A DNA stretch of 64,000 bases from assembly GCA_003952965.2 (NCBI GenBank), contig CM025855.1, positions 24,513,783 through 24,577,782 on the forward strand, written 5' to 3'. The notes beneath the pieces were generated by a model. It saw only the letters and a program-made list of their open reading frames with translations. It had not been told where the DNA came from and did not search any database. This DNA comes from Morella rubra. Taxonomy: Eukaryota > Streptophyta > Magnoliopsida > Fagales > Myricaceae. A program made the position numbers and the translations under genes. This document shows, piece after piece, positions 12,770 to 24,247 of this stretch; positions within the stretch are counted from its first letter, which is position 1, and each line of letters begins with the position of its first letter.

Positions 12770-12975
12770 TTTTTTCGCCCACATGGATTTGGAAACAAAC
12801 TTTTGTCAAAATTTTTGAGGTAGTTAAAATGTTGTGTACAAGAGTTAGTGAAAAAAGTGAGGAGAGAGAGTGAAAAATTGGTGAAGAAGTAAAAAAAATT
12901 AGTGAAAAATAAGGGGAGAGAAATTTTTGTAATAATGATAAAATTCTAGATAGTTCAAATTTTAGTTTCTGAACG
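12770..12975. repeat. MITE-like repeat, inverted relative to 6736-6950
   Basis: On the minus strand it shows the same ordered blocks as 6736-6950, including the CTCTCTCTCCTCACTTTTTTC block and the flanking AAAATTTT motifs. No coding capacity. Confidence 0.4.
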
Positions 12976-13499
12976 CCAAGATACAGATTTACAGTTATAA
13001 TTATATCTAAAGATGCACTCCTCGCTTTCGTTAGGAGGGCTAAGGATTTTTGTCTTCTTTTATCTTTTAGTCCACGATTCAGATTTACAGTTATAATTAT
13101 AGCTTAAAACAAAGAGGAAAAAGAGTATATATTAAACTGTAAAAATATGACGGCAGCGAAATGACGGGTTCCCAAATTTATTTTATTTTTTTTTACAACT
13201 TACATAAGAAAATGCTAGAAGATATCAAAAGACGTCCTCCCTACGCTTTGAAACTTTTTGTCTATATTCTGAACCGAGATCATATTGGTATTCCTATTAT
13301 TTTTAAATATAATTGCTGTGTCAAAGACTATATATATGGTTGAAGATAGAGATCATGTCCTTAGCTCTAGTACGATTACTTTTCAAGTTTGGATTTTTTT
13401 TTTAATGCTCTTAAGATGTCTTTTGTGGAAAATTGTTCTTAGTGGTCCAGAGTTTCTTTTTGGTGGCGTAAGGGTAGAAATAGTTCTTAAATTATCGTT

Positions 13500-14170
13500 C
13501 TTATTGGCCTCTTACCTTCTATTATTACTTAGGCGATTTGGAGTCGTTGCTGTCTGGTCAGGAAGAGGATGAGACTTTTGATGCAATAGATGTTATCCGT
13601 ATGGTTAGGTTCTACATTTTTTATATTTCTCACCAGATTCACTCCGTTTCATATTTGTCAAGTATTGGTATGAGTGTTCTCCAAGATCTTAATCTTCATG
13701 TTGCAGTTCCAATGAGATCTTCACCTAAATTTGTGTCCTAGATTAAACTTGAGAATAATTTTTATAAACTCAACTCGGATAGGAGTAGTTTTGACAATCT
13801 TGGTATAAGTGGTGGCGATGGTGTAGTTCAAAATAATAAAGGGGATATTATTGTTGGGTATTCTAAGTCCTATGACGTGAAGATAAATAATTTGTGCAGA
13901 ATTTTGTGCTGTGCTTGATGAACTAAGCTTGTGTAAAGCAATATGGATTGAGAATTTATTAGCGGCGTGTAACTTTAGTCTGTTGGTTTCTTGGCTTACT
14001 AATGGCTCTTGTACCTTATGGTATTTGTAGGATTATTGGGATGAAATCCGAGAGTTGCTCCCTCGGTTTAATTTTTCTGATATCTCATTTTTTGTGCGTT
14101 GGTGATATGGCAGCAGATTTATTAGCTAAGGAAGAAATTTGAGGATAGAATGTCAACTCTAGTGGTGGTG
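13500..14170 (+). pseudogene. LINE-type reverse transcriptase C-terminal / RNase H remnant
   Basis: Across three frames the sequence reads like the tail of a plant LINE ORF2. First comes a block like ITWAIWK (near 13525-13545), then a segment ending in LHVAVPMRSSPKFVS and, after a stop, IKLENNFYKLNSDRSS (the LNxDGA position of RNase H), then GGDGVVQNNKGDIIVGYS. Near 14085-14140 is a block resembling the family's HVFREGNQAADxLA ending. Stop codons and frameshifts are frequent, so it is dead. The upstream reverse transcriptase domain is not recognisable. It may alternatively be a decayed RNase H-like domestic gene. Confidence 0.6.
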
Positions 14171-14449
14171 AAAGTTATCAGTTTATGCAGCCTGTTTGTG
14201 GATTCAATGTGTGGGTTTCGATGCTCTACCTTATGGTATGCGTAGTATTTTGTGTCTTGATAAGTTGGATTTTACTAATATTAAATTTTAGGCTTATGAG
14301 TTTGTTTTTGGTTAGGAGGTTTTGTTTTTTGTTACTTTGAGTTCCATGTTTGGCTTTTGTAGTAAAGTTCTTTGTTTTTGGATGTAACTATGATACTATT
14401 CTTCCGCCACAGCGAGAATTATGAACAAAATTCGAAAGTACCATCCTGT

Positions 14450-14911
14450 TAGGGTAAAAAATACGATTGTAAGCATCCTTACTAAAAAAAAACTATCATG
14501 AAAGCCGAGGAGTAAGGCACCACTTCGGCTTCCCAGTTCCCCATATATATGCAGCGTGCCATCACTTGATCACACCAATTAAAGAACCTTGGTTATTGGC
14601 TACCTTAATAAGTTGAGAAAAACGATAAATATATATTCTGTAGCAACAATGGTGGAACGTAAGACTAAAAAACCACAAATCATGAGCTCATTCGCTGGCC
14701 GCGGCTGCATAAATATAAATGCAATTGCGGAGTAGAATATTAATCAATTTTTAAAAACCAATCACATCATTTGATTTTATCGTAAGAGAAGTGGGAATGG
14801 ATTTGTGTGAAAACGTAGAATCATCGACATACAAGCAGGAATAGCAGATGCCATTAAGAGAGAAAGATAGTTGGGTATAAACTTGGATTCAGTGGCTTCT
14901 TTTGCTTTGTT
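14450..14911. other. 3' flank of UGT-1
   Basis: Non-coding DNA downstream of the minus-strand UGT-1 gene. It should contain its 3' untranslated region; I cannot fix the cleavage site. Confidence 0.5.
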
Positions 14912-16505
14912 TTAAGCATTTCCAGGAACGAGAATATCGATCAACTTGTGCAAGTTTTGGTAAGAAGATCCACCGGGTTTGGCGACCGCCTCCGCCTTTG
15001 TCTTCCACTCCTTTGCATTCTTTTTCAGTTCTTTGCCCTTATCACCCTCCATTAACTCTTTTACAAGTCTTTCCACTTCCCCTCTCTTAACGTCACTATC
15101 CATCTCTATCCCAATGCCCCACTCGGCACAACAGTATCGGCAGTTGGTCTGATGGTCGGCAAAGAAAGGCCAACAGATCATTGGCACTCCATTGCACACG
15201 CTCTCAAGCACTGAATTCCACCCGCTATGCGAAAAAAATCCTCCTATTGAAGGGTGTTTTAGAACTTGTTCTTGAGGACACCAACTTGCTAACATGCCTC
15301 TATCTTTAGTTTCAGTAACGAACTCAGGAGGAAGAATAGCCGAATCGCCTGCCACGAGATCTGGCCTTATAATCCACAAGAAGGGTTTTCTACTGCTTGC
15401 AAGTCCCCAGGCTAGCTCAATGAGTTTTTGGGGCGTCATGACAGTGATACTACCGAAATTTACGTACACCACAGAGTTGGGTTCTTTTGAATTTAGCCAT
15501 TCCAGACACTCGGTGTCTTCTTTCCATAAATTGGTACTTAATGATTTCAACCTTTCATCTTTAATCTGATCGGCAAACAACGGAAGTGGACCAATGGTGT
15601 ATACGCAGGGAAGCAAAGAAGAGAGAGCATCCAAAGCGTCCTGTTCAAAAGGGTCAAAAGTGTTCAAGACGACAGCTGAAGCTCTAGGCGTTCTCTCCAC
15701 TTGGCGGATGAAAAAGTCGAGCACGACGTCCTTCGCGTCCGTTATTCGAACAAAAGTGGGAAGATCCTTGAAACGGATGTTTTTCATCCCGGGAATCCAG
15801 TCGATTGCTGTTTCTAAATACCCATTGGTTAAATAGCTTGCATCTGTGAGTCAAACATCAAAGATAAGGTACAACGTTTGTGAGTGGCATACTTGACAAT
15901 TGACCTATACAACAAAACACTAGCGTATCACTTGACAAGATCATGTTAGGGTGTAATCGAGGATATTTTAGGAGAGACTAATACGTACCTTTCAAGGGAA
16001 TTAAACCTCGCTCAACTAGATGGCGAAAATGCATACCGGCCAAGAAACTGCAAGCGCTAGGTGCCCAGAAAAGAACGTTTGGAATTCCAAATTCTTCAGC
16101 AGCTTCAAGAGTGAAGGACATGCAGCCATCTGAGACAATACAGGTCACAGGAGGCACGTTGGAAGAGGAGGTATCGTTGAGTTTGGAGAGCAGGTTGAGG
16201 AATGGGCCGAGGCAATTCTTTAAGATGGATTCGAAAAGAGAGAGGATTTCTTGTTTGACATCTGGATCCGAGGGCGGAAGGCCATCAGGGATGGTTTCAA
16301 AGCGGAAGTCCAGCAAGCCGTCGAGGGAACTGGGGCCTCTGGACCTGAGTATGCGTTTGTGGTTGTGCTCGGTGTTGACAAAAGTTACGTGAAAGCCTTT
16401 ATGGTGGAGGAGTTTCGCAATCTTCAGCATCGCACTTATGTGCCCCTGAGATGGGTATGGGACACAAACAACATGAGCTCTGAAAGCTGCCGAAATGGAA
16501 CTCAT
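14912..16505 (-). CDS. UGT85A: UGT-1: UDP-glycosyltransferase, UGT85A type, two exons
   Basis: Exon 1 is 16505-15989 and exon 2 is 15843-14912. The intron (15988-15844) starts GTACGT and ends CACAG. The spliced product is 482 aa, the usual length for the family, and the single intron is at the conserved UGT85A position, in the codon after LIPLK. Family GT1 enzymes transfer a sugar, usually glucose, from a UDP-sugar to small acceptors in the cytosol. Visible marks: GHI with the catalytic base His22, its partner Asp126 in CIVSDGCMSF, and the C-terminal PSPG sugar-donor box at about 360-403, starting WCPQEQVLKHPS, with HSGWNS and ending FFADHQ. No signal peptide or membrane segment. Closest described relatives by overall look are 7-deoxyloganetin or cyanohydrin glucosyltransferase-like UGT85s, but the acceptor cannot be predicted. 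It is more diverged from the other six copies than they are from each other, and lies outside the tandem array. Confidence 0.95.
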
Positions 16506-16587
16506 CTCTCTCTCTCTCTCGCTCGTACAAATTCACTCGGGCGCCACAAAACAGAAGAGTTGAGATGTAGTTGGCTCTCTGCCAGCC

Positions 16588-16596
16588 TTTAAATAG
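16588..16596 (-). promoter_or_regulatory. TATA-like box of UGT-1
   Basis: On the minus strand CTATTTAAA lies about 80 bp upstream of the start codon, in the same place as the TATA boxes of the other UGT copies. A CT/GA-rich leader lies between it and the ATG. Confidence 0.55.
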
Positions 16597-16609
16597 TTAT
16601 AGAACTCCA

Positions 16610-17896
16610 AGACATTTTTAACTTATGGGCCAATCTCCAAGAAAAAAGAAACATTGGGCTAATTTAGCAGAAGAGACAGAAGCCCATTTTCATCCACGGA
16701 AAACCTCGAAACCACAATTAATTAAATTATTCATGCGTTGAATCTTTTTTTGGGCCAAGAATCTTCTTAATGGGTTGAACAAACACTTTAAAGCAATCTA
16801 ATTTATTTTGTGCCCCAAGAAAAAAAAAAAACTTATGTTGTGCATGTGATTGATTACCTATAGGTTGCCGCACATCTAACAGGAGAACTAGTGAGTACCA
16901 GGTTTCAAAAATTACTACTATAGTTGTAACCCATTTGGCCTTACGTAAGTTGGCTTGGACTGAGAGTGTGCTCTCTCGCTCCCATCGAAGCACTCTGGCG
17001 GTCAACAAGGCGCAAAGACCTCCTAAACCCCACATTAAAAACAAAATCCTCACTTGAATCAGAGTTTGGGTGTCGCGTCGCGCGTCCACCCTTCCTAAGA
17101 TTTACTCTCGATATGAAGGTGTTTTCAGTGGGTTTAAGCTGAGTTAGCTATATGGGAACATGTGTAAACCTGCTACACAGGATCCTAAGTGATTTTAAAG
17201 TTACTCAAAAATTAATGAAAACTTATTTGTTTTATAATCATGGACGATGGAGTGCAATATGTTCAGTCTAGTAACAGACGAGATCCGACTCCAATGGCCT
17301 CCACAAGCATATCCACAGCCCATTAAAGAGATATAAAGTGTTACAAAATTTTCAGGGATTATTTAGAAAGATATATTTAGGTATTGAAAGCTCTCCACCC
17401 GTGTCCCCGACCCCAAGCGATTTTCTACGGGATTCACAAGACTCCCAAATCAATTGGTCAATGGTCTTTAGGTCACTTGTTAATTTTTGGCAATAGTAAT
17501 TAGTCAATAGAGAGCCGCCACCCGGAGATCTATATGCACTCTTTTGGTCATTCATGAACCACCCACATATTAAAAAGTACACTTGAAGAAAAAATATTTA
17601 AAAAGAAAAGGAAGAGAAAGGCGAAATGAAAACGGCTCCGTAGTTTTGCCTAAAATGTTCAGTGATGCGGCGCTTAGTGAGCGGCTTAAAATTCTAGGAG
17701 GAATCAACATACGTCGTCGCTTACGTTTACAAGGCGCGGAGGATAAAATAGAGAGAGAAAATGAGAGGGCCGCCATGTCGGCTTCCGTATAAAAGAACTT
17801 CCCACTCAGCGCAACTCACGATTGGGCTCACGGTTTTCAAGTGCTCGAAAACTTTAACCAAATTGGCTGACTTGGGTTAGCCGAAGAGAGGAAGAG
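16610..17896. other. Shared 5' region between UGT-1 and the nitronate monooxygenase-like gene
   Basis: The two genes are divergent, with 1.39 kb between their start codons. No gene is supported within it. It holds both promoters; I see no clear TATA box for the plus-strand gene within 150 bp of its start. Confidence 0.5.
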
Positions 17897-20800
17897 ATGG
17901 GATGGAGGGGGATCTTGGGTTCCGAATATGGAATAGTGCAGGCACCACTAGGACCTGATATCTCTGGTCCGGAACTTGTTGCTGCGGTCGCTAATGCTGG
18001 TGGACTCGGTTTCCTTCGAGCCCCTGATTGGGTACTAGTTACTGCTACTTGTTTTTCCTACCGTTTTTCTTCTTGTGCTAGTCTTCCCCTTGTGATAATG
18101 TCACTCAGTCATCTTTGGGTGTCGTACCAAAGTTTTAGATTCAGCTCCCTTCATTCTACTATACTTACTGGAATGTCTTGATTGTTATGTGCTCCCATTG
18201 TTTTACATTATTTCCAACTGAACAACTTGCATGGGATCAGGCTACCCAAGCTGCTCTTTTTCTCAATCAACTATACTAAAGAAACACGAGAACTATAAAT
18301 TACATCTTTCATCCCCATACTATTTGTTTTTGTCTCATATCAGTTTTCTGTCGTAAGGATGCGATCTGGTAATCCTTACAATCAATTCCACAAATTTGTG
18401 GGCATGAAACATGAATTAGAGAACCATCAAGAATTATTTCAGCTCGTATAAACTCCTGGAGTTTGTCAGTGCATCGAACTGTTGAGAAGCAAGAGAGGAT
18501 GGGAGGAAGACCCCCCCACCCCCCCCAACTTTCCTTTTTCAAAGGAAAATATAGCACCTTATCCGAACGGTTCTCATTAAAAGATCCTCAATATAAGGCC
18601 CATATAACACAAATTGTGGGTAGTCTCATCAAAGCCTAGTGAAACTTTGAAGGTGTTTAATTGTCAGAGTTGATCAGAGGTACTCTTCCTTCTTAGGCAT
18701 GAATTCTTATGGTAAGCACTAATTATGCCACTCAAACCTTCTGGAAATTGTTCATTAGAGGAGGGAAAATCTTTTCCCTTCCGTTCCTTTTAGATTTATG
18801 AATATGCTAAGATTACTCAACTGTAACTTACATTTTTATGAAATTCTTTGTGCACCCCTTGTTTGTCTTTTCAAATTTACCTCTCCTACCTGTACCAGGA
18901 GTCACCAGACAATGTGCGGGAATTGATAAGGAGAACACGAACCTTAACTGGCAAACCATTTGGGGTTGGTGTTGTTCTGGCATTTCCCCATGAGGAAAAT
19001 CTAAAAGCTATACTGAATGAGAAGGTAGCATTCTTGCAAGTTTCATGGGGTGAATGTTCCAAGGAGCTAGTACTTGAAGCACATCGTGCTGGGATCAAGG
19101 TTGTTCCCCAAGTAAGTGATGTCTACCTATTATGTTGTTTCCAAAAGATTTAAAAGAAAATATAAGCCAGTCATGTGTAAGGAGCATTATTGCATTCCTT
19201 GGGCAAATTGAATTCAATATGCATGAGACTGTTAGTGACAAAGGTCAACTAGCATTTCCTTTCTATGAAGATAATTTAGACTAAAATATGGCACTTATGC
19301 TAGGAAAAAGTAATTAGGCCTACTTGAAAGTAGGGAACTTATTAGTTATTACAGTTGATATAAGCAGGTGAGCGAGAAATGTTAAGAGTGAATAAATCTG
19401 TGTAGTATCAAAAGTAAACTGATTTCAAAGGTGTCTATTGAGAAAACTGGTTTCCCACATAGAAGATGAAGTTCTTATCATCATTGTACAATGTTTGCTG
19501 ATTGCTTACATGTAGCAATATGCATCTTATTTGGTGTATCATGTGGTGTGCAAGTAAAAATTGACTCTTGGGCTGCTCAACTTCTGCAAAAAGTTTTGCA
19601 GTAGGCACCATACTCCTGGGGTTCATTCTGGACGTCAATCATTTCTCTCAAGCTCAAAAGTGGTTCTTTTTTTTGTTGTTCTCACGTGTAACACATGTTT
19701 TTATTGGAGGTTGGGAGTTTAGAAGAAGCAAAAGGAGCACTTAATGCGGGTGTCGATGCAATTATTGTCCAAGGACGTGAAGCTGGAGGGCATGTGATTG
19801 GCCAGGTATAAGTGCTTGCCATTTTTGAATGAATATTGATGTATTCTTATTCAATTATAGCTATATTTGCTTGTTGTTGAATAAATAACATTATGCAACA
19901 ATTCTTATAGATAAACAATTCGAAATTGGAAAAACAAGATGACAATGTGAGGGTTGGAAGACCCGACTATTGGAAATTCTATATTGATAAATATCAGTAA
20001 CCAGAACAAGAGCCACAGGCTGTCCAAAAGTTAAAGTTAAAAGGGGGAAAAGAGAGAGAGAGATAATTGTTATCAAGAAAAGACATACGAAAGAAAAGCA
20101 TTTGGCTCTTTGAAATTGTCCTCAGTGGTCTTGCTGTTCAGGAATATTTCGCTATGAATTAGGCTTGTTTCTATACTTCTTTTCTTACTTTTTTTTTTTT
20201 AGACCCTCATCATTTGATCAGTACAGCTTTCCTTTGCAGCAATAGTTTCAGACTCAGATTGTTCTGTTTTCTCACTGCTTGCAATTAAGTTGTTAATAGT
20301 TCTCTTTGAAATGGTGTCACGTTGAATCTTTGTCAATTTTTCCAACTGAGTAGTCAAACATATTATGCAGGCATGAAATTCAGGTTTTTCCTTTTGCTTC
20401 TTGGTTTAATGTTGTTTGATAGTTGAACTGTAGGTAATCTTGACCCCCCTTGTCTTGAATCGCCTATTTACAGGATAGTTTGATATCACTGTTGCCTGGG
20501 GTAGTTGATCTTACTGGGGATCGAGATATACCTGTTATCGCTTCTGGTGGGATTGTGGATGCACGTGGTTATGTTGCTGCACTTGCCCTTGGTGCTCAAG
20601 GTGTCTGTCTCGGAACCAGGTTTGGAACACTCGACTTAATATATAATATCTGGAATAAGAACTAATGGAATTTTGCCTTCAGGTTTTCCTTTCTTTTTTC
20701 GAAGTGGACAAGTTTCCCAATAACTGAATAGTTTCTAGGGTTTTGCTTGAATTTAGCAGCCGCCATTATTGCATTCACTCTGTTTAAGGTGGGAAAAAGC

Positions 20801-21696
20801 TTATGGTATCTGATGAAATCTAGAGTTAATATTTTGTACTTATCAAAAAGTGAGATAACGGTAATTTGTCCTGGGCTGTATCCAAGTAGCTTCTTGACAG
20901 TATGTACAATTCTTGGTTGAACCTTTAAACGTGGTGGATTATTGCAAGTGGGTACTTATATGGTTCAAGTCATGTTGCAGGTTTGTTGCAACTATAGAAA
21001 GCTATGCTCATCCTACATACAAGAGGAAGTTAATTGAACTTGAAAAAACAGAGTATACTGATGTATTTGGCCGGGCAAGGTGGCCTGGTGCACCACAACG
21101 TGTCCTGCAAACACCCTTCTTTAACGAGTGGAAATCCCTTCCTCTTCATGAGAATGAAGCCAACAAGCCTGTTATTGGCCGTTCAATAATACATGGTGTG
21201 GTGAGAATCGTATTCCGTTATGTTTAATAACAGTAACATTTTGTAGCTTGGTCTTGTTCCCCTGCTCATCGTTTCCTTAGTATTTTTTGATATGATGAAC
21301 AGAAACACAATCATTTGTTGATGGTTTGAAAATGTCATCTTCTCAATAGCTTAATTTCTTTAGCAGCTGCGAAATTCACTAATTCTTCCTTTTTGCTTGA
21401 ATTCATGACAAAGAACCGCTTCTGTTTCTATCTGCACCCAAAACAAGTGTAATGATTCTGTTCGGGTTGAAGTCCTATGTGTTTAACATCACTTTCCTTT
21501 TCATCAGGAAAAAGAAATTCGCCAGTTTGCTGGTACTGTTCCAAATGTGACGACCACAGGTGATATTGAAAGCATGGCAATGTATGCTGGCGAAGGTGTT
21601 GGCCTTGTGAAGGAAATTTTACCTGCTGCTGAAGTGATCCAAAGGCTGGTTGAAGGGGCTCAGCATCTGATCCGGCAAAAATTTAGTGTCATATAA
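17897..21696 (+). CDS. Nitronate monooxygenase-like protein (2-nitropropane dioxygenase family), six exons
   Basis: Predicted exons: 17897-18031, 18899-19111, 19710-19805, 20474-20619, 20981-21200 and 21508-21696, all with GT/AG borders and compatible phase. They give 333 codons, 332 aa, close to the usual plant length. The protein is an FMN-binding TIM barrel. The N terminus GILGSEYGIVQAPLGPDISG is the family start, followed by VAAVANAGGLGFLRAPDW. Exon 3 encodes VDAIIVQGREAGGHVIGQ with the conserved GxEAGGH-type motif and its histidine. Exon 4 encodes PVIASGGIVDARGYVAALALGAQGVCLGTR, the phosphate-binding region for FMN. Family enzymes oxidise nitronates to carbonyl compounds and nitrite; the plant role is poorly known. 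The last exon ends near AAATTTAGTGTCATATAA, and copies of the sequence from here onward recur in the UGT array. A near-canonical polyadenylation motif AATGAATAAG lies near 21952. No expression data, so exon borders rest on splice signals and protein continuity. Confidence 0.93.
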
Positions 21697-22050
21697 GGAA
21701 TGGTTGGCCAGTGCAAATTAGACAGCCAAACGGTTTCAAAATGTTGCGGATTCTGCAAATTCTGATTAGTGTTGATAACCAACTCTGAGCTCTCACCGTA
21801 TCCAGAGATTCTACAAGAATAGATGCTTGGCCAGTTACTGCTCATGGTGAATGCATGTCTCCGCATCTGCAAGTCTGCGAGTCTGTTGGCATCTGTGACT
21901 ACTTTTCTTTATCAGTTTTCTCGTCTTCGAAGCCATTTCTATGGCAATATAAATGAATAAGACGCCTTTTAATTTGTAGCTGAGTTAGAAAAGATGTATA
22001 AGCTCCAAATGCCGCCTCAAGGGTCAAAAGGATTGTTGTAGTTTTACGCT
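21697..22050 (+). other. 3' untranslated region of the nitronate monooxygenase-like gene; source of a dispersed duplicate
   Basis: Begins GGAATGGTTGGCCAGTGCAA and runs through AATATAAATGAATAAGACG to the GTAGTTTTACGCTTTTACCCC block. Similar sequence in the same order is found at 43751-44400, 52730-52860 and 63255-63400, each inside the UGT array. Confidence 0.75.
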
Positions 22051-23015
22051 TTTACCCCTTAGTCAATTAATTAATTATCATGGCTGCTTTTATTACCCTA
22101 TTATTTCAAAAAAAAAAAAAAAATGGGAGTCTTTAGAAAGCACACACCGATGAATTAGAATATTTGCAAATATACCCCTCTCAATTTGCTAATCCACCTA
22201 ATTGTGATCCTCTACAAGGTGCAGCTCTCACTCTAATGTTTTCTTTCATGGTAACCAAATACATTTCGTCGTTTTAAAGAGAATTTTTCAAATTTTAATA
22301 CAATAATTAATCCTGGAAAGCCCTTGATCATTACTCTATTCCTCATATTTAGATCTATTTATCATTGAGCTTTTCTTCTACTGTTTTGAAGAAATTCAAG
22401 AAATTTGTGTTTGAGTGTTAAAATTTTAAAATGTTAAAAAATGGTAAAAAAGTAAAGATAAATGATTTAAATAATTTTTTTATATTTATTATAAAAAAAT
22501 TAATTTAATAGAAAGAGAATATTTTATAATTATGTCATTAAACTACTAGATTTGTTCAGATTTTCTGCACACAAACACCAATAATTCTGATCAATAATGC
22601 ACGGACCATTTGATATCAAATGGTGACATCTTATGCACTCTGGATACATAATACATTGTTTTATCTCTTCTGCTAGGCGTCGGCTTTATTGGTTTACGTC
22701 TACTATTATAAAATAATTAATTTTAGGTCAGGATTAGGTTTTTAAAGTTTGGATTGTATAAGCCTCCAAAACTTGGTCTCTAGGGAGTGTATCCAACTCG
22801 AAGCCAATATTGCCTGTAGCACGTTGACCCTCCAAAAAGCGTTAGGCATGCGGTTGAATAGCGGCCTCATTCTAGTACGTATATTGGCCGCATGAACAGC
22901 AGGATGCTATTGCCCATTGAATATTCAAAATAACTCGAGATAGCAGATCATAAGAGAAGCGTACAGCTTCTTCAATATAAAATTGCAATTAGTGGCTTCT
23001 TTGTAATTAGGTGAA
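22051..23015. repeat. Intergenic part of the duplicated UGT unit, first copy
   Basis: No gene. The stretches at 22140-22400 and 22560-22900 recur, diverged, at 27590-28280, 44400-45350 and 52870-53170. Landmarks are ATATTTGCAAATATACCCCTC, AAATACATTTCGTCG and TAAAATAATTAATT. It lies 3' of the minus-strand UGT-2 copy. Confidence 0.65.
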
Positions 23016-24247
23016 TTAGACATTTCCGGCAAGGAGCACATCGGCGATGAACTTGTCCAAGTTCTGGTAAGAAGAACCTCCAGGCTTGACAACCTCTTCT
23101 GCCTTTGTCTTCCACTGCATTACCTTGTTCTTCATTTCTTTACCCTTATAACCGTCCATGAACTCCCTCACAAGCTTCTCAACTTCGTCTCTTTTAACAT
23201 TATTATCTATCTCCATCCCAATGCCCCACTCAGTGCAAAAATACCAGCAATTCGTCTGTTTCTCGGCAAGGAAAGGCCAACAGATCATTGGCAATCCTCC
23301 ACACAGGGCTTCAAGCGTAGAGTTCCACCCTCTTTGTGTTAAAAATCCTCCTATTGATAAGTGCTTCATGATTTGTTCTTGAGGACACCAACTTGCTAAC
23401 ATGCCTCTATCTTTAGTTTGGCTGACAAATTCAGGAGGTACAATAGCCGAATCGCCCACCACAAGATCAGGCCTTGTAATCCATAGGAAGGGTTTTTCAC
23501 TGCTGGCAAGTCTCCAAGCAAACTCAATGAGTTGTTGGGGCGTCATGACGATGATACTAGCAAAATTTACAAACACTACGGAGTTGGGTTCTTTTGAACT
23601 CAGCCATTCCACACACCCGGGCTCTTCTTTCCATAGATTAGAACCTATTGATTTCAGTTTCTGATCTTTAATCTGATCAGCAAGTAGCAGAAGTGGACCG
23701 ACTGTGTATATGCGAGGAAGCAAAGACGAGAGAGCATCCAAAACATCCTATTCAAAGGGCTCAAACGTGTTCAGAACAACAGCTGAACTTCTTGGAGATC
23801 TCTACGCTTCACGAATAACATAGTTGAGCGTGATGTCGTTCTCATCGGTGGTCCTAATGAAACTCGGAAGATCATTCAGACGGATGTTTTTCATCCCGGG
23901 AATCCAATCTACTGCGGTTTCTTAGTACCCATTAATTAAATTGCTTGCATCTGTGCATGAAACACATGATAAAAGTAAGGTATAGCCTTTGCGAGTGGCT
24001 CACTCGAAAATAGATCGGTTAAACACCAGCGTCATGAGTAAAGAGCTATACATACCTTTGAGAGGTATCAAACGTCGCTCCATGAGATGGAGATAATGCA
24101 TATAGCCCAAGACGCCGCAGGCGCGAGGTGTCCAGAAAAAAATATTTGGAATTCCAAATTCCTCAGCGGCTTCAAGTGGTGAAGCTCATGCAAGCATCAG
24201 ATATGACACAGGTCACAGGTGGTACTTTGGAGGAGGAGCTGTCGTTT
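23016..24247 (-). pseudogene. UGT-2: broken UGT85A copy
   Basis: Exon 2 reads along the whole length from the YLNG/ETA region to the LLAGNV ending, but carries in-frame stops at 23748-23750 (TAG in place of the Q of PFEQD), 23802-23804 (TAG) and 23922-23924 (TAA). The donor box is also changed: LTHSGW of the intact paralogue is LTQRGW here. Exon 1 keeps only its 3' part. Homology to UGT-4 stops at about 24247, so the catalytic histidine and N-terminal half are missing, and the remaining exon 1 is out of frame (extra G near 24179). It cannot make a functional enzyme. Confidence 0.92.

Noticed and set aside
16727..17089. 120-codon minus-strand frame between UGT-1 and the nitronate monooxygenase-like gene
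   Set aside because: No domain or signal, and it lies in the shared promoter region; likely chance.
18510..18535. C-rich run in intron 1 of the nitronate monooxygenase-like gene as a G-quadruplex
   Set aside because: Only two C runs next to each other; a stable quadruplex needs four separated tracts.
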